A stretch of DNA of 64,000 nucleotides, from NCBI GenBank assembly GCA_903862715.1, contig CAIOYY010000087.1, forward strand, positions 1-64,000, given 5' to 3'. The position numbers were made by a program, and so were the translations under genes. Below, piece after piece: positions 17,390 to 26,280 of the stretch. The notes under the pieces were generated by a model. The model was not told the DNA's origin and made no database searches. It saw only the letters and a list, made by a program, of their open reading frames with translations. The DNA comes from an uncultured Alphaproteobacteria bacterium (GTDB lineage Bacteria; Pseudomonadota; Alphaproteobacteria; Micropepsales; Micropepsaceae). The number at the start of each line of letters is the position of its first letter. Position 1 is the first letter of the stretch.

Positions 17390-18250
17390 TCAGAGATCGC
17401 GCGCGACGCGAAAACCGTCGGACCAGAAATGTTCGTCGACGCCGCTTGCCACCCGTGCGCCGGCGCGCACGTCGCCGGAATAATCTTCCCATGATCCGCC
17501 GCGCATGATGCGCCCCGAGCAATCGCCCTCAAGCCAGGCGCTGCCATCAGCCGGCATGGTGGCGGTATAGTCGTCGTTCCAGCAATCCTCGACCCATTCC
17601 CAGACATTGCCATGCATGTCGTAGAGGCCGAAGGCGTTGGGCTTGAAGCTTCCGACGGGCATGGTGCGTTCGCGGAATTCGCCGGTGGGACCGCCATTAT
17701 AGCCGGTGGTGGCGTCGTAATTGGCGTCGTCCGACGTGATCGTTTCGCCAAAGGAGAACGGCGTCTGAGTGCCCGCGCGGGCGGCATATTCCCATTCGGT
17801 TTCGGACAGCAGCCGATAGGCATGGCCCGATTTGGCGCTGAGCCAGGTGATGTAGGTTTGAGCGTCGTTCCAGTTCACCTGGATCACCGGCTGGTTGCCA
17901 CGGCCCCAGCCCTGGTCGTCCGGGGCGTAACCTTCGCAACCGCCATCGGCGACGCAGGCGTCCCATTCCGCAAACGTGACTTCGAATTTTCCAACCGCGA
18001 AGGGCTTGGCAATCGTTACAGGATGTTCGGGTTCGGCGCCGCGATAGCGTTCGCCAGAGGGTGTACCCATGGTGAAGCTTCCCGCGGGCACGACCACCAT
18101 GACCGGGCAGTTTTCGCAATCGGAGAACGTTGAACCCGGCTCGGGCGCGGCCAGCGCTTCGATCGCCTCTTCCGGCGTTTCGTTACAGCCCGCGAGGAGC
18201 AGCGCCGCCGTCAAAAGTCCTGCCAAGGAGAATTTCGCCGATATCGTCAT
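17390..18250 (-). CDS. FGE-sulfatase-fold (SUMF1-like) lipoprotein
   Basis: Exported protein of about 286 residues: signal peptide with lipobox LLLAGC (C22), then a formylglycine-generating-enzyme-like domain with VPAGSFTMGT, NWNDAQTYITWLS, YRLLSETEWEYAARAG, NVWEWVEDCW and RIMRGGSWED. The usual FGE end GFRCA reads GFRVARDL here, so the catalytic cysteine of true formylglycine enzymes is absent; a different oxidative or a structural role is likelier. Start at ATG 18250 directly precedes the signal peptide. Extra cysteine pairs (SDCENC, VADGGC) may form disulfides in the envelope. Confidence 0.88.
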   Translation of the reverse strand: MTISAKFSLAGLLTAALLLAGCNETPEEAIEALAAPEPGSTFSDCENCPVMVVVPAGSFTMGTPSGERYRGAEPEHPVTIAKPFAVGKFEVTFAEWDACVADGGCEGYAPDDQGWGRGNQPVIQVNWNDAQTYITWLSAKSGHAYRLLSETEWEYAARAGTQTPFSFGETITSDDANYDATTGYNGGPTGEFRERTMPVGSFKPNAFGLYDMHGNVWEWVEDCWNDDYTATMPADGSAWLEGDCSGRIMRGGSWEDYSGDVRAGARVASGVDEHFWSDGFRVARDL

Positions 18251-18312
18251 CTTGCCTCGCTCGCGCCGGAACACCCGCCGCGCTTCATGCGGCAGGAATA
18301 GCGCAAAGGCAA

Positions 18313-18336
18313 AGCGGCAGGAACCGCCCTGCCGCT
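18313..18336 (-). terminator. Hairpin after sciP, probable terminator
   Basis: Inverted repeat AGCGGCAGG / CCTGCCGCT with a 6-base loop, 28 bases downstream of the sciP stop on the minus strand. The following bases read TTGCCTTT, a broken T-run, so termination may be weak. Confidence 0.5.
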
Positions 18337-18363
18337 CGCCCCAACGGATTAAAGATAGAAGTG

Positions 18364-18642
18364 TTAGTTGCGATATTGCTGAACGCGCGTCGCGCGCAGG
18401 CCCGCCATGCCGAAACGGTCAATAGCGCGCTGCCAGGCCAGGAATTCTTCCACCGTCAACGTATAGCGGCGGCACGCGTCTTCCAGCGTCAGAAGGCCAC
18501 CGCGCACGGCAGCAACAACTTCCGCCTTGCGCCGGATCACCCAGCGCCGCGTATTCGGGGGCGGAAGATCTGCGAGGGTCAGCGGACTTCCGTCCGGGCC
18601 CATCACATAGCTCACGCGTGGTCTGCGCTGCTCCTCGCCCAT
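18364..18642 (-). CDS. sciP: CtrA inhibitor SciP (DUF1153)
   Basis: Small helix-turn-helix protein of 92 residues. In Caulobacter SciP binds CtrA at target promoters and blocks CtrA-activated transcription in late predivisional and swarmer cells. The family core is nearly invariant here: VMGPDGSPLTLADLPPPNTR, then WVIRRKAEVVAAVRGGLLTL, EEFLAWQRAIDRFG and the RATRVQQYR end. ATG 18642 is chosen because a GGGAG ribosome-binding site lies six bases before it; ATG 18648 is too close. Found about 35 kb from ctrA and chpT. Confidence 0.94.
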   Translation of the reverse strand: MGEEQRRPRVSYVMGPDGSPLTLADLPPPNTRRWVIRRKAEVVAAVRGGLLTLEDACRRYTLTVEEFLAWQRAIDRFGMAGLRATRVQQYRN

Positions 18643-18994
18643 GTTCATCTCCCACGTCCTGTTATCATTTGGGGAGGATAGACGTTCGGGTTTAAGAAAT
18701 CGCAAAGCCTGACGGTAAATGAAGGCATAAACGATAGGGGACCAGGGGCCTGTGTAAAGAAACGCAGTCTTTACCTCGGTAAAGTTTACGCGCCTATTTC
18801 CTTAAAGAATGAGACAGGGGACGTTTTTATGGCCACGCCCAAGGTCGTTATGAGACAGTTTTCGCTTCATAAGGGGTTGAAGAAAACACGGCCTCTTCCG
18901 CCTATTTCTGTATTTTTTTGGGCATCCCTTTCACATATGTCCTTTTTTCCGCCCCTTGCACGGTTTCCCTGACCGCCTGTATAGCCCCTTCAAG
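18643..18994. promoter_or_regulatory. Divergent sciP-mnmA promoter region with GTAAA dyads
   Basis: 352 bases without a gene, controlling sciP leftwards and mnmA rightwards. It holds two adjacent dyads: GTAAAGA-N7-TCTTTAC at 18754-18774 and GTAAAGTTTAC at 18779-18789, sharing the GTAAA/TTTAC half-sites, which looks like a regulator operator. I find no TTAA-N7-TTAA CtrA box or GANTC site here. The rest is AT-richer than the surrounding genes, with no further recognisable element. Confidence 0.5.
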
Positions 18995-20140
18995 ATGAGC
19001 CATTCCGCCCCCCATCCTGTTAATAGTCTCGGTTTCGCCAAGCCGCCGGCGGCAACCCGCGTGGTTGCCGCGATGTCGGGCGGCGTCGATTCCTCCGTCG
19101 TGGCCGGACTTTTGAAGCGCGAGGGTTATGACGTGGTCGGCGTTACGCTCCAGCTTTACGACCATGGCGCGGCGATCAAGAAAAAGGGCGCGTGCTGTGC
19201 GGGCGCCGACATTCACGATGCACGGCGCGTGGCCGAGCAGCTCGCCATTCCGCATTATGTGCTCGATTACGAAGAACGCTTCCGCAAAGCCGTGATGGAC
19301 GATTTCGCCGCCGCCTATGCGCGCGGCGAAACGCCGATCCCCTGCGTACGCTGCAACGAGCGCGTGAAATTCGGTGATCTGCTGACGCTCGCGCGCGAAC
19401 TGGGCGCCGATGCGCTTGCCACCGGTCATTATGTGAGGCGTCTGGACGCGCCCGGCGGCCCCGAGCTGCATGCCGCCGCCGACGAGACACGCGACCAGAG
19501 CTATTTCCTGTTTGCGACGACGCGCGAGCAACTCGACATGCTGCGCTTTCCGTTGGGCGAGATCGAAAAGACGCAAGTGCGCTCGATGGCCGAAGAGCTG
19601 GGCCTGCGGGTTGCGGGCAAGCCGGACAGTCAGGACATCTGCTTTGTGCCCGAAGGGCGCTATGCCGATGTGGTCCAGAAGCTGCGGCCCGGCGCGGCGG
19701 AGCCCGGCGAGATCGTCGATCAAGAGGGCCAGGTTCTCGGGACCCATCCGGGCATCATTCATTTCACGGTAGGCCAGCGCAAAGGCCTCGGGCTTTCGGG
19801 CAATGAGGAGCCGCTGTTCGTGGTGGCGCTGGACGCGGAGACGAAGCGCGTCGTCGTGGGCCCGCGCGAGTCCTTGCGCGTGCGCCGTATCCAATTGTCC
19901 CACGTGAACTGGCTGACGCCGTTCGAGGGAGCCTGCCGTGTCAAGGTGCGCTCGATGCGCGCGCCCATCCCCGCGCGCGTGACCGCGCTGGGCAATGGCG
20001 CGGCGGCGGTCGAACTGCCTGAGGGCGAAGAGGGGGTCGCCCCGGGGCAGGCCTGCGTCTTCTACGCCGAGGACGGCACCAGGGTGCTGGGTGGGGGCTG
20101 GATCGTCAAAACCGGCGGCACGCGCGCCGCAGCGGCCTAA
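18995..20140 (+). CDS. mnmA: tRNA-specific 2-thiouridylase MnmA
   Basis: Adds sulfur to U34 of Lys, Glu and Gln tRNAs. About 381 residues. The PP-loop [14 protein letters not shown] binds ATP; catalytic cysteines are in [12 protein letters not shown] and DSQDICFVP, and TGHYVRR and GQRKGLGL are family landmarks. ATG 18995 (MSHSAPHP) is preferred; ATG 18956 would add 13 residues of no family similarity. No clear ribosome-binding site precedes either. Followed by a CAU tRNA gene on the same strand with its own promoter. Confidence 0.95.
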   Translation: MSHSAPHPVNSLGFAKPPAATRVVAAMSGGVDSSVVAGLLKREGYDVVGVTLQLYDHGAAIKKKGACCAGADIHDARRVAEQLAIPHYVLDYEERFRKAVMDDFAAAYARGETPIPCVRCNERVKFGDLLTLARELGADALATGHYVRRLDAPGGPELHAAADETRDQSYFLFATTREQLDMLRFPLGEIEKTQVRSMAEELGLRVAGKPDSQDICFVPEGRYADVVQKLRPGAAEPGEIVDQEGQVLGTHPGIIHFTVGQRKGLGLSGNEEPLFVVALDAETKRVVVGPRESLRVRRIQLSHVNWLTPFEGACRVKVRSMRAPIPARVTALGNGAAAVELPEGEEGVAPGQACVFYAEDGTRVLGGGWIVKTGGTRAAAA

Positions 20141-20183
20141 GCGCGCAAAAACGCCCCAAACGGCGCAATTCTCCCGGGCAAAC

Positions 20184-20213
20184 TTGACATGGCGAAGAGC
20201 CGCCGCTTTACAT
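20184..20213 (+). promoter_or_regulatory. Sigma-70 type promoter of the CAU tRNA
   Basis: A perfect TTGACA -35 at 20184-20189 followed after 17-18 bases by TTTACAT (-10 at 20207-20213). The tRNA begins 40 bases further on. Strong -35 boxes are typical of stable RNA genes. Confidence 0.65.
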
Positions 20214-20252
20214 CCCGCCCCGTGCCGAACGTCCCTGGCACATGATGGTTAT

Positions 20253-20327
20253 GGCAGCGTAGCTCAGCGGTAGAGCAGGGGAATCATAATCCCTTGGTCG
20301 GCGGTTCAAATCCGTCCGCTGCTACCA
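20253..20327 (+). tRNA. tRNA-Met (CAU), or tRNA-Ile2 (CAU)
   Basis: Complete cloverleaf: acceptor GGCAGCG/CGCTGCT, D arm GCTC...GAGC with a short loop, anticodon stem GGGGA/TCCCT around loop ATCATAA with anticodon CAT, T arm GGCGG-TTCAAAT-CCGTC, discriminator A, encoded CCA at 20325-20327. The first pair is a G-U wobble. It lacks initiator features. Elongator Met and lysidine-modified Ile2 share this anticodon; Met is more likely but not proved. Confidence 0.93.
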
Positions 20328-20485
20328 TCTCTCGCAAAGACTCTTTTGGAATTTCGTTACACCGCAGGCGCAATAGGTCGTGGGCGCGAGGTCGCCAAGA
20401 TCCGCGGGAAGCGAGGATACAGCCAGGCATTGTAGGTACCCGTGCCGTTACCAGACCCGGTTCCACACGCCCCTGGGGAGGGGCG

Positions 20486-23410
20486 CTAAGGCTTCGCGGC
20501 GCCGGGCAGCAGGCGTTCGGCAAGGCCCGTAAGGGCGGTTTCATCATAGGGTTTGGTGAGGATGGCGGCGTTGGAGAGGGCCTCGAAGCCCGGCACATCG
20601 CGCGCGCCTGTGGCGAGGATGACGGGCACCTTAGGCAGCAGATCGCGCAATCTGCGTACGAGGTCCATCCCCTGCATGTCGGGAAGGCCAATATCGGTAA
20701 TCACGAGGTCAATGGCACCTCGCCCGGCAGCGGCAATCGCTTCCGCCGCCGATCCGGTTTCGATGACGTGAAACCCATAATCTTCCAGCATACCCGCGGT
20801 CGTCATGCGAATGAGCGCATCATCTTCGCACAGGAGCACGTTACGGCCGGAAGCAGATGGTGCGCCGTCATTTTCCACTGCCGTCGCAAGCGGGGATGCT
20901 TCCATAGCCGCCATGCGCTGCGCCGCGTTCCCCAGCACATGACGCACTTTTCGTGCGAGTGATTCACGCGAATAGGGCTTCGATAAAAGTTCGACGCCGG
21001 GATCGAGACGCCCGCCATGCACGATGGCATTTTCGGTGTAGCCCGAAGTGAACAGCACCGCGATGTTCGGCAGGCGTTAATGCGCCTTGCGTGCGAGTTC
21101 GGTGCTTTTCATCGGGCCGGGCATCACGACATCGGTGAACAAGAGATCAACCGGAACGCCGCTTTCGATCACGGAAAGCGCGCTCAACGCGTCCTTCGCC
21201 GTCAGGACGCGGTAGCCGAGATCGCCCAACATTTCGACGACGGTGTTGCGCACTTCTTCTTCGTCTTCCGCGACCAGAATGGTTTCAGTACCGCCGACGA
21301 TATTTCCAGCAAGAGGATTGGCTTTGATATCCTCGGTTTGGTGCGCGCGCGGCAGATAGATTTTCACCGTCGTGCCTTCACCGACCTCACTGTAAATTTT
21401 GACATGGCCGCCTGACTGCTTGACGAAACCATAGACCATGGAAAGGCCGAGACCCGTGCCCTTGCCCTGCGGCTTGGTGGAGAAGAAGGGCTCGAAAGCC
21501 TGTGCGGCGACTTCCGGGCTCATGCCGGCACCGGTATCGGTGACCGCGAGCACCACATACTGCCCCGCCGTGAGATCTTCGTGGCGGTCCGCATAACCAT
21601 CGTCCAGAAACGCATTTCCGGCTTCGATGGTCAGCTTCCCAGCCTCGTCCATCGCATCGCGGGCATTGATCGCAAGATTGAGGAGCGCGTTCTCCAGCTG
21701 ACCCGGATCGATGAAGGTGTTCCAAAGCCCGCCGGAAACGACGGTTTCAATTTCGATGGCCTCGCCGATGGTCCGGCGCAGCATTTCTTCGACGCCGGAT
21801 ATAAGCCGCCCGATATTGACGACCTTCGGTTCCAGCGCCTGGCGGCGGCCGAAGGCGAGCAATTGACTTGCGAGCTTGGCGCCGCGCCCGACGCCGGCAA
21901 GCGCGTTGGCAACGCGCCGTTCGGCGCGTTCATTTCCCGCCAGATCCTTCTGAAGCAGCTGCAGATTGCCGGAAACAACCTGCAGACGATTATTGAAGTC
22001 GTGCGCGACGCCGCCGGTGAGTTTTCCGATGGAATCCATTTTCTGCGCCTGGCGCAGCGTTTCCTCGGCCCTGGAACGCTCGGCGACTTCCTCCGCAACG
22101 CGCTGTTCGAGCGTCGTGTTCAGCGCCACCAGCGCCTCTTCCGCCTTGCGCGTTTCGGTGACATCGACATTGACCCCGATCATGCCGAGAAATTCGCCTT
22201 TACCGCCAAAACGCGGCTGCGCCGTGGTCTGGATGATGCGATAGACGCCGTCCGTGCGCAGTAATCGGGATTCGGTGGTGAACCCCTTATAGGACTGCAA
22301 TGCATCCGCGAGCTGCCCGTAAAGCATGGGCTGGTCTTCGGTATGAATGGTCGAGCCCCATTGGAAGTCGGAAATGGCTTCCGGCGTGACGCCCCAGAAG
22401 GCGCGCTGAGCGCGATTCAAATAGAGACATTTGCCGTCTATATCGCTCATCCACAGCATGACGGGGGCATTTTCCGCGACGAGGCGGAAACGTTCCTCGC
22501 TTTCGCGCAGGGCATTTTCATTCCGCTTCTGCTCGGTGACGTCATGCCCTTGCACGAAGATGCCCGATATCGTGCCTTCTTCGCTCACGATGGGTTGATA
22601 GACGAAATCGAGAAAGCGTTCTTCCGGCACCGCACCGCGGCTCTGCTCGAGAAGGACCCCGACACCGCGCCCCGAATAGGGCTCACCAGTTTGGTAAACG
22701 CGATCCAGCAGTTCGATGAAGCCCTGCCCCCCGATTTCCGGCAGCGCTTCGACGATGGGTTTGCCGACCACATCGCGATGCCCGATCAATTGCGAATAGG
22801 CGGTGTTCACCATTCCAAAACGGTGTTCCGGACCCGTCATCATGGCGATGAAACCCGGCGCCTGTTCGAACATCCGGCGCAGGCCTTCGCGTTCGGCCAT
22901 CAGCCGCTGTTCCGCTTCGACCTTTGCGGTGGTTTCGACGACGATGGCGATGACACCCGCAGGTTTCCCGCTTTCGTCAAGGACCGGCGAGTAATCGAGA
23001 TTGAGGTAAACGGATTCCGCTCGGCCATGGCGATAGAGAACCAGATTCTGATCGCGATAGGCGAGCGTCTTTCCCTGCCCATGTACGACCTTCATGATGT
23101 GATTGTTGAAATCGGCGACTTCCGGCCAGCCTTCGCGCACTTTCGAGCCAAGAAGCTCCGGGTGTCGCAAGCCGGCGAAGCCCGAATAGGCGTCGTTGTA
23201 GATCATGATGCCGTCTTCGCCCCACAGCATCACGATGGGCACGGGCGACCGCAGAAGAATCGCGGTTGCGGTTTGCAGGCTTTGTGGCCATCCGGAAATG
23301 GGGCCGAGCGACGACGACCAGTCGAACTCGGCGATCAATCTCCCCAATTCCCCGCCACCCGAAAGGAAGGGATAGGAATTTGGCGCGCTGGAAGAGGATC
23401 GGCTGGTCAT
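20486..23410 (-). pseudogene. Hybrid PAS histidine kinase with two receivers, interrupted by in-frame TAA
   Basis: Read through a single TAA at 21077-21079, this is one protein of about 975 residues: three PAS-type segments, HisKA with LTGGVAHDFNNRLQVV, HATPase (NLAINARDAMD, DTGAGM, GKGTGLGLSMVYGF), a receiver (LLFTDVVMPGP) and a second receiver (DLVITDIGLPD). The stop falls inside the first receiver between ARKAH and RLPNIAVLFTSGY, and the same frame continues without another fault. The truncated product keeps the kinase core but half a receiver. The downstream part has only a GTG start in mid-domain. ATG 23410 is preferred over GTG 23434. Nonsense mutation or base-call error are both possible. 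Confidence 0.85.
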
Positions 23411-23463
23411 CTCATCGTTCTTAACGGATCGCACGGACGTGTTCGATCATGTTAGGGGCGCAG

Positions 23464-23494
23464 GGGACACGCAAGCCGGGTAGAGGGATATAAT
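23464..23494 (+). promoter_or_regulatory. Putative promoter for the acetyltransferase
   Basis: A perfect TATAAT at 23489-23494 with GGGACA 19 bases upstream, in the divergent spacer between the hybrid kinase and the acetyltransferase. The spacer is a little long and the leader would be about 170 bases. Confidence 0.3.
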
Positions 23495-23671
23495 AGGGCG
23501 TGGGATGTTTAATCGGGGTAAACGCCAAGGTGGGCAACATGTTCCTCCAAGGCCTTAACGAAATGCTTCGCTTCCTTTTATGAACGCGACGCGACCTCGT
23601 CGTCACCGCTTTCTCTTGCAGCGGAACGCTGCGCCCCGTATGTCCAACGGACCCCCAAGCAGCAGCACGCC

Positions 23672-24187
23672 ATGTGGCAGATACGACCCGAACGTCCGGA
23701 GGACGCAGACAAGATCGAGAAACTGGTGATCGCCAGTTTCGGGGCCGGGCGCTTTGCCAAGACCGCTTACCGGTTGCGCGAAGATGCGGTGCCGGTCGAG
23801 GGATTGAGTTTCGTCGCCACCTCGGACGCGGAGGGTGCGCTTGAAAGCGGCGCCCTCGTCGGCTCGGTGAGGTTCTGGCATCTCGACATCGGCGGAACCC
23901 CGTCCCTGCTTCTGGGACCGCTGGCGGTCGATCCCGCCTTGCGCGGCAAGGGCATCGGCATCGCGCTGATGCAGAAAGGCATCGACGAGGCAAAGGCACG
24001 CGGGCATGAAAGCGTGATCCTGGTCGGCGACGAACCCTATTATGCGAAAGTCGGCTTCGCCCGCCTGCCGCCCGGACGGTTCAAACTTCCGGGGCCCGTG
24101 GACCCCGCAAGGCTGCTTGGCCTGTCGCTGAAGGCCGGCGCACTTCTGCTGCAATCGGGCGAAGTGAAACGCGGGCTGCCGCGCTAG
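23672..24187 (+). CDS. GNAT N-acetyltransferase (YhbS-like)
   Basis: 171-residue acetyl-CoA-dependent acetyltransferase. N-terminal IRPERPEDADKIEKL, the strand LLLGPLAVDPALRGKGIGIALM containing the acetyl-CoA pyrophosphate-binding loop (motif A), and VILVGDEPYYAKVGFARLP are characteristic of the YhbS branch. The acceptor is unknown. Monocistronic by position: the divergent hybrid kinase lies upstream and the DUF4159-operon tail converges 1 base downstream. Confidence 0.88.
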   Translation: MWQIRPERPEDADKIEKLVIASFGAGRFAKTAYRLREDAVPVEGLSFVATSDAEGALESGALVGSVRFWHLDIGGTPSLLLGPLAVDPALRGKGIGIALMQKGIDEAKARGHESVILVGDEPYYAKVGFARLPPGRFKLPGPVDPARLLGLSLKAGALLLQSGEVKRGLPR

Positions 24188-24188
24188 G

Positions 24189-26279
24189 TCAGCGCGACTC
24201 GCGGCGCCAGGCGAAAAGCGTGGTCCCCAGTACCAGCAACAACGCGATCCAGGGTGGAAGCAATTCGTCGTTCTCGACCGCAGTGACGCGATAAGAGCCA
24301 CGCCGTTCGATTCCGAACCAGCCATTGCCGGAGGTATTCGCGCCCTCGGCCACTTCACTCAATTCCGGCATGCCATCGCGCAGCCAATGGACCCCGCCGC
24401 CCGTGGCTTCGGCATACGGACCGACGATTTCGTCGGTTGCACGCATATCGGCAATTTCGCGCGGGTTTAAGGGCCCTGCCGCGGCGACGGCGTTCAATGT
24501 GCCGTCAGTCAGGTGATAAAGACCCAGTTGATCGGCGCCCATGCGCGCGGTGAACTGCCCCGGCGCGATACGAGAGAGCGCAATCTCGCTCTCCTCGCCC
24601 GCAGGCGAGGTCACGGTCACTGCCGGCGGCTGCTCCTGCATGCTGCGCCGTGTGATGCGAAGTTCACCATCCTGCACTTCGGCGAGAAGGCGTTCCTCCT
24701 CAAGGTCCGGTTCCTTCATCAGCCAATGCGCGAGACGGCGTAAGAGTTCGGCCTGCGGCCCACCATCCTCGTGACCACGCGCCCAGAGCCAGACCTGATC
24801 AGACAGAAGATGGGCGACGCGCCCCTCACCCACGCGGTCGAGCACTAGAAGCGGCAATCCGTTGGGCGCATCCATCACCGTCGTCCCGCCAACGATTTCG
24901 GTATTAATGACGCGGTACCAACGGCCCCATTGCGCCTCGATAGGATCGGCTCCTGGCGGTGCTTCCCGATTGCTGCCTTCGAGCGTGCCAGTGACGGGAT
25001 GGGCAAGCCCCGCCGCCGTGACATGCGGCTTGAACGCGCCTTCGACGACATCGCCCAACGGACGGGCCGGAAGAACGGAGGCGAGCGGGGTCGCATAAAC
25101 GCTGGTTTCAAAGCGCGCCAGTTCGGGACCGGAGGACAGAAGCAGTGCCCCCCCTTCCTCCACATAGCGCGCGATATTTTCGAGGTAGAGCAGCGGCACC
25201 ACGCGTTCGTCATTCACATAGCGGTCGAGCACCACGAGATCGAATTCGGAGAGTTTCTCGACGAACAATTCGCGCTGCGGAAAGACGATCAGCGACAATT
25301 CGTTGATCGGTGCGAACTCGCCCTTATCGGGCGAGCGCAGGATCGTGAAATGCACGAGATCGACCGACGGATCGGCCTTCAAGAGATCACGCCACACGCG
25401 TTCGCCCGCGTGAGGCTGGCCCGATACAAGCAGGACGCGCAGCCGGTCGCGCACGCCATTGACGACGACGACCGCGCGGTTGTTCTGCAGCGTCTGTTCA
25501 GCCTCGCCCGCTTCGACTTCAAGCTCGATGACATTCTCGCCGCCATGTTCGACCGGGACATCGAAGGTCATTTCCTCGCCGACGGGAACAGCGAAGGGGG
25601 CCTGATCTTCGCCGTCGATCCGCATCGACAGCATCGCCGTGTCGGCGCTGCCCTCGCCGATATCCTCGACCAGAACGGTGATGGCGGCGTTCTCGCCGAC
25701 AATCGCAAAACGCGAGGCGCGCACCACACTGAGCTTACGGTCGCGTTCGTCGGGATCGCCGGTGATCAGCATATGGACAGGCGCGCCGGGCGCAAAGGTT
25801 TCGAGATCGGGCGCGTCATGCGCCTGACCGTCGGTGATCACGATGGCGCCCGCCAAACGGTCGATGGGAATCTGCCCGATGACGGAATCCAGCGCACCGA
25901 ACAAAGGCGTTCCGCTTTCGGGATCGGTGACGACATCGGTTTCGCGGATTTCGAGACCCGGCATTTCCGAAAGACGTTCGCGGATCGCATTCAGGCTGCG
26001 TTCGGTATCGGCCCGACGGGTACCGATATCCTGGCTTTGCGTGCGATCAACGACGAGAGCCACGACATCGTCGAGCCCTTCGCGGGTTTCGGTGACGATC
26101 AGCGGATTGGCCAGCGCCAGCAGGAGAACGGCGAAAGCGAGAAGTCGTGCAAAGGCGCCGCTGCCGCGCCGCCACAGCGTGTAAGCGAACAGCAGGACCG
26201 CAATGCCCGCACAGGCGCCGAGGAGCCATAGCGGCACATGCGGTGCAAACCCGATTTGAAAGGGGAGCGCGTCAAACAT
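24189..26279 (-). CDS. Membrane-anchored VWA/glutamine-amidotransferase-like protein
   Basis: About 696 residues. Two N-terminal transmembrane helices (LWLLGACAGIAVLLFAYTLW and ARLLAFAVLLLALANPLIV) precede a large extracytoplasmic region with VWA-like character (VVALVVDRTQSQ, GAIVITDGQAHD) and a class-I-amidotransferase-like flavodoxin segment (LVVLDRYVNDERV, YVEEGGALLLSSGPE); a C-terminal helix and RRESR tail close it. No amidotransferase catalytic triad is apparent. Last gene of the MoxR operon, one base after the previous stop. Start at ATG 26279. Precise function unknown; an envelope role is inferred from context. Confidence 0.8.
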   Translation of the reverse strand: MFDALPFQIGFAPHVPLWLLGACAGIAVLLFAYTLWRRGSGAFARLLAFAVLLLALANPLIVTETREGLDDVVALVVDRTQSQDIGTRRADTERSLNAIRERLSEMPGLEIRETDVVTDPESGTPLFGALDSVIGQIPIDRLAGAIVITDGQAHDAPDLETFAPGAPVHMLITGDPDERDRKLSVVRASRFAIVGENAAITVLVEDIGEGSADTAMLSMRIDGEDQAPFAVPVGEEMTFDVPVEHGGENVIELEVEAGEAEQTLQNNRAVVVVNGVRDRLRVLLVSGQPHAGERVWRDLLKADPSVDLVHFTILRSPDKGEFAPINELSLIVFPQRELFVEKLSEFDLVVLDRYVNDERVVPLLYLENIARYVEEGGALLLSSGPELARFETSVYATPLASVLPARPLGDVVEGAFKPHVTAAGLAHPVTGTLEGSNREAPPGADPIEAQWGRWYRVINTEIVGGTTVMDAPNGLPLLVLDRVGEGRVAHLLSDQVWLWARGHEDGGPQAELLRRLAHWLMKEPDLEEERLLAEVQDGELRITRRSMQEQPPAVTVTSPAGEESEIALSRIAPGQFTARMGADQLGLYHLTDGTLNAVAAAGPLNPREIADMRATDEIVGPYAEATGGGVHWLRDGMPELSEVAEGANTSGNGWFGIERRGSYRVTAVENDELLPPWIALLLVLGTTLFAWRRESR

Positions 26280-26280
26280 C

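Noticed and set aside
20468-20485. CGCCCCT-GGGG-AGGGGCG hairpin at the end of the hybrid kinase
   Set aside because: Correctly placed but lacks a T-run on the minus strand; termination is not supported.
24930-26231. 433-codon frame antisense to the VWA/amidotransferase-like gene
   Set aside because: Shadow of the coding strand, with no ribosome-binding site or domain.
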